Source: Candidatus Thalassarchaeaceae archaeon
GTDB taxonomy: Archaea; Thermoplasmatota; Poseidoniia; Poseidoniales; Thalassarchaeaceae
DNA: 64,000 bases
Assembly (NCBI GenBank): GCA_943841885.1
Contig: CALSZZ010000001.1
Location: 391,156-455,155, forward strand
Direction: 5' to 3'
Translations under genes and position numbers: made by a program
In this document: positions 58,573 to 64,000 of the stretch, one piece after another
Numbering within the stretch: the first letter of the stretch is position 1
Layout: each line of letters starts with the position of its first letter
The notes under the pieces: generated by a model
Databases searched by the model: none
Told to the model about the DNA's origin: nothing
Seen by the model: the letters and a program-made list of their open reading frames with translations, nothing else

Positions 58573-59664
58573 TTATTTTTCAAACTTTTCTATTGCTTCA
58601 TCATATGCTTTAGATAGTTCTATTCCATGTCTCTTGGGACTTAATAATTTATTTACATGCTCAATCAATTTATCATTAGGTATTCTATCTGATTTACCAG
58701 ACTTAAGCCATCCATTATGAATTTTTATAATACTAGATACCCAAATATCTATATTCACTGGATCGATCAAACAATGTTGAGGTATTACTTCATTATGTGC
58801 AGGTAAATTTGCAGCTATTATTGGACAACCTGCTGCCATTGCCTCTGCAGGAGGATATCCAAAACCTTCCGATATACTCGGAAATAATAATACTTCAGCA
58901 TGTTGGAAGAATGAAATAAGTTGTTTTTCTGAGACTTTAATGTCACTACCTATGTTTACTAAATTGATATCCTCCCGGATTTCTTTTGGAAGATATGAAA
59001 ATACATCTTTGATGAAATCGAGTCTTTTTCGAGGTGCGTTGGTTCCCACGGTGATAACTAAACATTTTGATTCATCATCAAAATCAGAGATAATATCTCT
59101 TGAAATAGGATTTTTGTAAGGATTCCAATAATCTACATCTACATCATTTCTAACTAAGAAAGTATTTTTAGAAGGAAATAGTTTTTCAGCCTCTAATTTA
59201 GTTTCCTCAGATATGCATATTAGAATATCCGCCCTCAGTAATCCCAATTTTAATTTTTTCAAATCTCTTTTACGAATATAATTTGGTTTATTATTTCCTA
59301 CTGATACATATACGTCGCCAGCTTCTATAGTCCTTGGTCTAATATGGAAAAAATCATGAATAGTAACTGCAACTGGAATATTCGATTTATATGGTACTAA
59401 ATGCGCTTGTTCTTGATCTGTAATGTGTAATAAATCAATTCCTTCTTTAGATGCTTCTAAAGTAACCTTTTTTGGATGTTTGATCCATCTATTTAGAAGT
59501 CTGATGAATATATTAGAAGTATTTTGATGTTCAACTACAGAGGACTTAGTCCAGTTTGGGACAAGAGCATGATTAAGAATAGATTCGATAGAGTGATGGG
59601 CCCTTCCAAGACCATTATTTGTTGGTAAAGATGCTCCACGAGCTAGGAGAACACGCCTTACCAT
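58573..59664 (-). CDS. GT4-family glycosyltransferase
   Basis: Using ATG 59664 (363 aa), the protein begins MVRRVLLARGASLPTNNGLG, the N-terminal Rossmann strand of GT-B enzymes; the longer frame from 59712 is less likely. The C-terminal nucleotide-sugar domain has VITVGTNAPRKRLDFIKDVF, LLFPSISEGFGYPPAEAMAA (the EX7E motif) and GCPIIAANLPAHNEVIPQH. It transfers a sugar from an NDP donor, probably onto a lipid or protein glycan. Divergent from the GT gene at 59716 over about 50 bp. Cytosolic face of the membrane. Confidence 0.88.
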   Translation of the reverse strand: MVRRVLLARGASLPTNNGLGRAHHSIESILNHALVPNWTKSSVVEHQNTSNIFIRLLNRWIKHPKKVTLEASKEGIDLLHITDQEQAHLVPYKSNIPVAVTIHDFFHIRPRTIEAGDVYVSVGNNKPNYIRKRDLKKLKLGLLRADILICISEETKLEAEKLFPSKNTFLVRNDVDVDYWNPYKNPISRDIISDFDDESKCLVITVGTNAPRKRLDFIKDVFSYLPKEIREDINLVNIGSDIKVSEKQLISFFQHAEVLLFPSISEGFGYPPAEAMAAGCPIIAANLPAHNEVIPQHCLIDPVNIDIWVSSIIKIHNGWLKSGKSDRIPNDKLIEHVNKLLSPKRHGIELSKAYDEAIEKFEK

Positions 59665-59715
59665 GGTCTCGCCAAACATGTTGTGCTTAAATGAGAACGG
59701 GTTATGTGGCACATG

Positions 59716-60939
59716 ATGAGCAGATATTCGGGGTCGGAAAAAAAAGTTCGACCAAGTTTGATAGTTGCCAAGGGTAGTTTTGCTCCCATGGGTGGAGCCG
59801 AAAGAGATTTATTACGAATAATTCCATCATTAACAAAACTATTTTCTGTAAAAATAGCTACTTTACATAGTGTTCCAGAACTAGAAAATTTATGTAAAGA
59901 TTTGGAGATTGAATTATTTGCACCGAAAATAAATTGGGTTTTATCTAAAGATGTTTTATCTACAATATTGGATACTGGTATTGAATCTGCCGCAAAGGCT
60001 TGGTTGACATGTGATGGATTGATAAAAACAATAAAAAAAATTGATTGTATACACATTGTAAGTGGTGACGGTAGTTTCGGTCTTTTCAGACACATTCCAG
60101 AGCATGTTTCATGCCATTTACATCTTCTTGAACCACATAGGGGTTTGCATGAAGATGTTTTGCATAGAAATATCGATGGAAAACCCAAGAGGAGTCTGTG
60201 GTTAACAAAATTATTGCTTTCTAGGGCTAGAAAAAGGGATTTAGAGATTATAAAGAAATTTAATCTAAGGGAAAAATCACTAATAAGTAGTAATTCTAAT
60301 TATTCATCAAGTATGGCAAAGGAAGTCTATGGAATAAATACAGATGTGTTATGGCCCTGTGTTGATTCATCAGAATTTCCTAGAGAAAGTAATAATGATA
60401 TCGAAAATCCATATCCTAGTAATAATGAATATATTGTGAATATAGGAAAGGTTAGCTGGGTAAAAGGTACATGGGAAACTATCTCAATGGCTGCTGAGAC
60501 AAATATAGAAGTAGCTCATGTTGGCGGAGGAGATGAAAAAGATATAGAAAAACTAAGAAAATATGCAAAAGATTTAGATGTTAATCTTTGGATAGCACCA
60601 AGATTATCCTCTCCAGAATTAGTTAGTCTGATGCGTAATTCTAGAGCAATAGTAAGTATGGCATATGGAGAAGCATTTGGATTAACTCCTATAGAAGCAT
60701 TTTCAATAGGAGTACCAGCAATTTTTGTAAATGAAGGAGGTTTTAGAGATACAATAATTGATCGGATAAGTGGGAGATTATTAAAAAGAAATGATTTTTC
60801 TGCTTGGCGTATTGCTTTGAAAGAAGCTGGCCTAGAAAAAAATAGAAAAGAATGGACAGAGGCAGGAAGAAGAAAGATTTCAGAACTCGATTTGACTCCT
60901 GACAATCACGCTAAAAAAATTAGAGAGATTTTAAATTAA
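59716..60939 (+). CDS. GT4-family glycosyltransferase
   Basis: The start is ATG 59716 (407 aa), with ATG 59713 and 59704 as options. The N-domain opens RPSLIVAKGSFAPMGGAERD, where GGAER is the acceptor-side glycine loop of GT4 enzymes. CHLHLLEPHRGLHED, SSNSNYSSSMAKEVYGINTD, NIGKVSWVKGTWETI and YGEAFGLTPIEAFSIGVPA (EX7E) follow. It is probably in the same surface-glycan pathway as its divergent neighbour. Its 3' end overlaps the convergent membrane-protein gene by 4 bp. Confidence 0.9.
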   Translation: MSRYSGSEKKVRPSLIVAKGSFAPMGGAERDLLRIIPSLTKLFSVKIATLHSVPELENLCKDLEIELFAPKINWVLSKDVLSTILDTGIESAAKAWLTCDGLIKTIKKIDCIHIVSGDGSFGLFRHIPEHVSCHLHLLEPHRGLHEDVLHRNIDGKPKRSLWLTKLLLSRARKRDLEIIKKFNLREKSLISSNSNYSSSMAKEVYGINTDVLWPCVDSSEFPRESNNDIENPYPSNNEYIVNIGKVSWVKGTWETISMAAETNIEVAHVGGGDEKDIEKLRKYAKDLDVNLWIAPRLSSPELVSLMRNSRAIVSMAYGEAFGLTPIEAFSIGVPAIFVNEGGFRDTIIDRISGRLLKRNDFSAWRIALKEAGLEKNRKEWTEAGRRKISELDLTPDNHAKKIREILN

Positions 60940-61535
60940 TTTTTTTGTTCTACAATATCTTTCATTTTATACATTATAAATATAGAGGAAATACCAATTA
61001 TAATCAATAAACTGGAAATTATTGGATTGATAATTATAGTTTTTTCAATTGGGAGCCAAAATGGTAACAAATCCATAATGGATTCATTTCTAACAATTTT
61101 TCCACCAATCGAAGCGACAGTTATTGTCATAGTAAAAGCAAAAATTGATGTAATTACTTGTAATAAGTTATATCTCTTATTTTTCCATAATTCTGAACCC
61201 ATCCTTATGCGTCCAATTAAATATGAACCCCAGAATCCAAATGCTAAACCACTGTATAGAAATTTATTATACAGTAATTCTGAACCCGCCGGATTACCAG
61301 AAACTGAAAGTGTTCCAGTAAAAATTGCAAATGGCATCATTACTGAACCTAATAATGCACCCATAAGAGCTGCGCGATCCATTGTTATCAATATATTTTC
61401 AGATAATTTCAGTTTATCGAAAGGCATTGGAAAGGCGAATTGGAGACATAATAAATTACAGATAACAGCCAAGGTTAAGCTTCCTATTGTTATTTCGACA
61501 ATTGCGGCATGAAATGTTGCAGCACTAACCATCAA
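60936..61535 (-). CDS. Six-helix membrane protein, DUF2231-like topology
   Basis: The 199-aa protein opens MMVSAATFHAAIVEITIGSL with His9 in the first helix, as in DUF2231-type proteins (iHPalV...), then about five more helices (near 46-70, 90-108, 124-143, 157-165 and 172-191). A polar loop RIRMGSELWKNKRYN faces the cytosol. Histidine and helix bundle allow a heme or quinone role, but only one conserved-type His is visible. It overlaps the CX3CH gene (ATGA) and is last in a translationally coupled three-gene operon, so they likely work together. Confidence 0.7.
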   Translation of the reverse strand: MMVSAATFHAAIVEITIGSLTLAVICNLLCLQFAFPMPFDKLKLSENILITMDRAALMGALLGSVMMPFAIFTGTLSVSGNPAGSELLYNKFLYSGLAFGFWGSYLIGRIRMGSELWKNKRYNLLQVITSIFAFTMTITVASIGGKIVRNESIMDLLPFWLPIEKTIIINPIISSLLIIIGISSIFIMYKMKDIVEQKN

Positions 61536-62623
61536 AAATCATCTCCTACAGGTATTTTATTATCTTGTTCTGCAATCCATTTATTTTCAAAATTATCCCA
61601 CAACCATCCAGGATGTTCAGAATGTTTAGTATACCTTTTCCTATCTTTACTAATTTCTGAAAATCCCGATAGATTTTCAATTGTTAAATTATTAGGTTTT
61701 GAAATAACTACTTGTAATGTTGAAATAAATCCAATTATTATTGATGCAAAAGCAAATGATTGGAGTCTAGCACTTAATAATGTTCCTTCAAAATCAATTG
61801 TAGATGTCCCAATAGTAAGTAATGGTTGTTTTATTGAAAAATTTCCATTAGATGTTGTTACAGTGTACTGAATTATAGTACTACCAAGTGTAGGAGGTAA
61901 GTTAACTGACCATGTATCTTTTTCGATTAGAGTTACATTCGCATCATGCTCTGCCCACTCTCCTTCTAATTTCCATTTAACTTGGATTGAATCAGAATTT
62001 TTTGTCATTATAATTACATTTGTTGAATCACCAGGTGGCCTATATTCTGGTGCAATCCAAAATTCAGAAAAACCAGGAAGATTTGCAGGAGGGTTCTGGA
62101 CATCGATCAGAAGAGGTTCGGATACTCCAGTATATGCTATATCATTAGATTCTTGAGATCGACCATGATTAATTTGGGCAAAGAGATTGTATTTTCCTCC
62201 ATCTTCAGGAGCAAGTAATATCCATGTAAGAGTCAAAGAATTACTAGAAGAGACTGTGGATTCGACATAATTATTTATTCCTCCATTTGGATCCTGAATA
62301 ATTTGCCAACCATAATCTGAGGGTTGATCTAGATTACCGTTTAATGAGCCTAAAAGAAAAATACCGACAATCCTATTATTTGACAAACTCATGTTACTGG
62401 CAGTTACATGAACTGCTACGGCATTACTTGCATATACATTATTTTGAACCTCTAAAGATAATGTACCATCAGATTCTTGAGAAAGTGATGGGTCTCCATG
62501 ACAAGAACCACCACAAGTAAAATCTCTATTATTATCTCCATTCCCTCCAGGATTTGCAACAGAGAAACTGGTAGATGATAATAGAATAAATATAATTACT
62601 AAAATTACTAATTTGTTTCTCAT
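61532..62623 (-). CDS. Exported protein with CX3CH (heme-like) motif and membrane anchor
   Basis: The 363-aa protein has a signal peptide (about 1-23), then FTCGGSCHGDPSLSQ, a CxxxCH with Cys37, Cys41 and His42. This is one residue longer than the usual heme-c site, or else a metal or disulfide motif. A beta-sandwich follows (ALLYNVY-like strands, LTLTWILLAPEDGGKYNLFA, NHGRSQESND), a second domain with TSNGNFSIKQPLLTIG, a helix (about 282-304) and a cytosolic tail ending PGWLWDNFENKWIAEQDN. It overlaps both neighbours by ATGA. An electron-transfer or surface sensor role is an inference. Confidence 0.75.
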   Translation of the reverse strand: MRNKLVILVIIFILLSSTSFSVANPGGNGDNNRDFTCGGSCHGDPSLSQESDGTLSLEVQNNVYASNAVAVHVTASNMSLSNNRIVGIFLLGSLNGNLDQPSDYGWQIIQDPNGGINNYVESTVSSSNSLTLTWILLAPEDGGKYNLFAQINHGRSQESNDIAYTGVSEPLLIDVQNPPANLPGFSEFWIAPEYRPPGDSTNVIIMTKNSDSIQVKWKLEGEWAEHDANVTLIEKDTWSVNLPPTLGSTIIQYTVTTSNGNFSIKQPLLTIGTSTIDFEGTLLSARLQSFAFASIIIGFISTLQVVISKPNNLTIENLSGFSEISKDRKRYTKHSEHPGWLWDNFENKWIAEQDNKIPVGDDF

Positions 62624-64000
62624 TTTCTTTTCCTCCTAATAGATAAATTAAGGCCTATACTGGATATTCCTATCAACATTAGAAGTACTGAAGAGATTAT
62701 CGATATAAAGGAATTATCTGATTTATTTTGATTTATTGAATTGGCTGCTGAAGAAGCATCAATACTAATCATGTTATTATCGGGCGATATCCATACTACT
62801 TCTTTACCATCTGAAAAAGTAGTAACTGCGTAATAAACTTCAGTTGCTACTGGTGCTTCTTCACTCCATGATTTATCACTAGTAAATGCAATTGGAGTCA
62901 ATGGAGTCGGAATTGAATCTCCCCATTCTGGATATTCATCTAGGGGTGTGAGGCCAATTATAGAATCAATAGGACTTGTGGATCTATAAATGTTAAAATC
63001 TGTAGAAGGGCCATTCCATGACCATTCAAGATTAATATTTACTCCATCTAGATTAATTATTAAATTATCCACTGTATATATTGTATCTACGTTTATGATT
63101 GATTGAGTTGTATGAGATGATCCTAAATCATCAATAACAGTCAATTTTATATCATGCTGACCAGAATCCAAAAATATTTCAAAAACCTGTCCATATATTT
63201 CTTTATTATTGATTGTCCATATCCAAGAGTTGATCATACCATCCATATCTACAGAAGATGACGCGTTGAAAAGAGTCATTGAGCCAGGAATAAGAGATTT
63301 TGAAATATCATTCATTATCGCTTCAGGAGGCATATTTGAAATTACTACAGATTTAGATACTAAACTTGATAAACCAAATTGATCAGATGCTAGTACTGAA
63401 ACAGACCAAAATTGCCCCGGACTCAAGAGATTTTTAGGTACATGGCTTTGATTGTCTAATTCTGGAACATGGAATCCATTTCTTGACCAGGATATCGTAA
63501 AACTAATTTGATCATTATCAACATCTTTATATCCAATGATTAGTGTTAAATTATCAATAGAAAATATTTCATTAGTATCTTCAAAGGTGATTTCGTCCAT
63601 AGGACTAATCAATCCTAAATATCCAGATTTTAAGAAAATTATTGATTCTATTGGTGCAGCATTGTCTATCAAAATTGGAGTACTGATGAAAATTTCTCCA
63701 AAATCTTCTCCATCATTTGGCGTTATTTGAAAATTCCAAATCTGATTACGGCTAGTTAAGGATGATGGGATAGTAACCAAATTATCATAATCAGGTATCC
63801 AAATTCCATCTTTAAACCATTTTATTTGACTATTTGCCTCAGAGTCTCCATCTTCATCATATTGCTGCCAAGATATAGATATATTATCGGTAGTGGTTAT
63901 ATATTCGGAAGAAATTATCGATGAAATCACAACAGGAGGAGTATTATTAATAATAATATTAGCTGAATGGAACCAATCAGACCATGCCAACCCATCACTA
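62620..64000 (-). CDS. Large extracellular protein with PKD-like and FN3-like domains, N-terminus beyond the window
   Basis: The frame is open at the window edge, so the start lies outside; codons before the TTG at 63990 already read SDG. Visible domains are Ig-like repeats (PPVVISSIISSEYITTTDNI, ISWQQYDEDGD; ISFTISWSRNGFHVPELDN), a PKD-like unit (DSGQHDIKLTVIDDLGSSH) and an FN3-like one (GVNINLEWSWNGPSTDFNIY). A C-terminal helix (FISIISSVLLMLIGISSIGL) and a basic end (SIRRKRK) anchor it. It is a cell-surface adhesion or scaffold protein. It overlaps the CX3CH gene by ATGA. Confidence 0.88.
   Translation of the reverse strand, partial: SDGLAWSDWFHSANIIINNTPPVVISSIISSEYITTTDNISISWQQYDEDGDSEANSQIKWFKDGIWIPDYDNLVTIPSSLTSRNQIWNFQITPNDGEDFGEIFISTPILIDNAAPIESIIFLKSGYLGLISPMDEITFEDTNEIFSIDNLTLIIGYKDVDNDQISFTISWSRNGFHVPELDNQSHVPKNLLSPGQFWSVSVLASDQFGLSSLVSKSVVISNMPPEAIMNDISKSLIPGSMTLFNASSSVDMDGMINSWIWTINNKEIYGQVFEIFLDSGQHDIKLTVIDDLGSSHTTQSIINVDTIYTVDNLIINLDGVNINLEWSWNGPSTDFNIYRSTSPIDSIIGLTPLDEYPEWGDSIPTPLTPIAFTSDKSWSEEAPVATEVYYAVTTFSDGKEVVWISPDNNMISIDASSAANSINQNKSDNSFISIISSVLLMLIGISSIGLNLSIRRKRK

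Noticed and set aside
59658..60188. 176-codon minus-strand ORF overlapping both glycosyltransferase starts
   Set aside because: It is antisense to a clear GT4 gene and has no domain features.
1..64000. tRNA, rRNA, riboswitch or replication origin
   Set aside because: While reading I met no cloverleaf, rRNA core sequence, conserved riboswitch core or origin-type repeats; a covariance-model search could not be run.

Overview
The window looks like a chromosomal segment of an AT-rich planktonic archaeon. It fits best with the marine Thermoplasmatota (Marine Group II/III, Poseidoniales-like), but I infer this from gene content and searched no database. The archaeal evidence is: an archaellin/pilin-type N-terminus (20674-21450), a signal peptidase I with His as general base (29800-30678), a full-length Lhr helicase (31301-34279), TATA-like boxes about 25 nt upstream of start codons (leaderless transcripts), and many lipobox-bearing secreted proteins. 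Bacterial-type families are mixed in, such as cytochrome b561, a GST, acyltransferase-3, DUF2237 and LolD/MacB-like ABC genes, as is common in marine archaea. I found no rRNA, tRNA, CRISPR array, transposase or phage genes.

Layout. 1-1.6 kb: a three-gene operon of very small glycine/Ala-rich proteins, a winged-helix protein and a GNAT acetyltransferase. 1.8-4.2 kb: a frameshifted two-TM protein, a multi-TM protein and a protein with faint HesB-like features. 4.3-9.9 kb: a Zn-type ABC importer (permease, ATPase, a 43-aa membrane microprotein and a 1028-aa His/Asp-rich binding protein containing a 478-bp direct repeat), with a divergent NikR-like regulator. 9.9-13.4 kb: DsrE-like, GST, redoxin and (6-4)-photolyase-type genes. 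13.5-21.5 kb: TPR protein, sodium/solute symporter with an extracellular tail, a cyclophilin-pentapeptide lipoprotein fusion and an archaellin-like protein. 21.5-25.7 kb: methyltransferase, alpha/beta hydrolase, cytochrome b561 and NTF2-like genes.

25.8-39.9 kb: a 13.6-kb block bounded by two nearly identical inverted repeats (25869-26098 and 39663-39911). Each repeat carries the same 29-codon ORF. The block holds an AIM24 protein, a thioredoxin-fold protein, an M50 protease, signal peptidase I, Lhr, a small P-loop kinase, a subtilisin-like protease with a frameshifted signal peptide and a lipoprotein esterase. 39.9-53.5 kb: a DUF3592-like protein, acyltransferase-3, a GPI-ethanolamine-phosphate-transferase-like enzyme, an Asp-box lipoprotein, membrane proteins, a large lipase-like lipoprotein, threonine synthase, a pentapeptide lipoprotein and a DUF2237 protein. 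53.5-58.5 kb: an ABC export system of MacB/Lol type. 58.5-61 kb: two divergent glycosyltransferases. 61-64 kb: a translationally coupled operon of surface proteins, one with a CX3CH motif.

Main themes are envelope traffic (secretion, proteolysis, lipoproteins, exporters), scavenging (zinc, solutes, polymers) and redox/light-damage defence. The best leads are the inverted repeat pair, the identical in-frame duplication inside the zinc-binding protein, the cyclophilin-pentapeptide fusion, and several genes whose frames or starts are broken at short A runs or lack a standard start codon.
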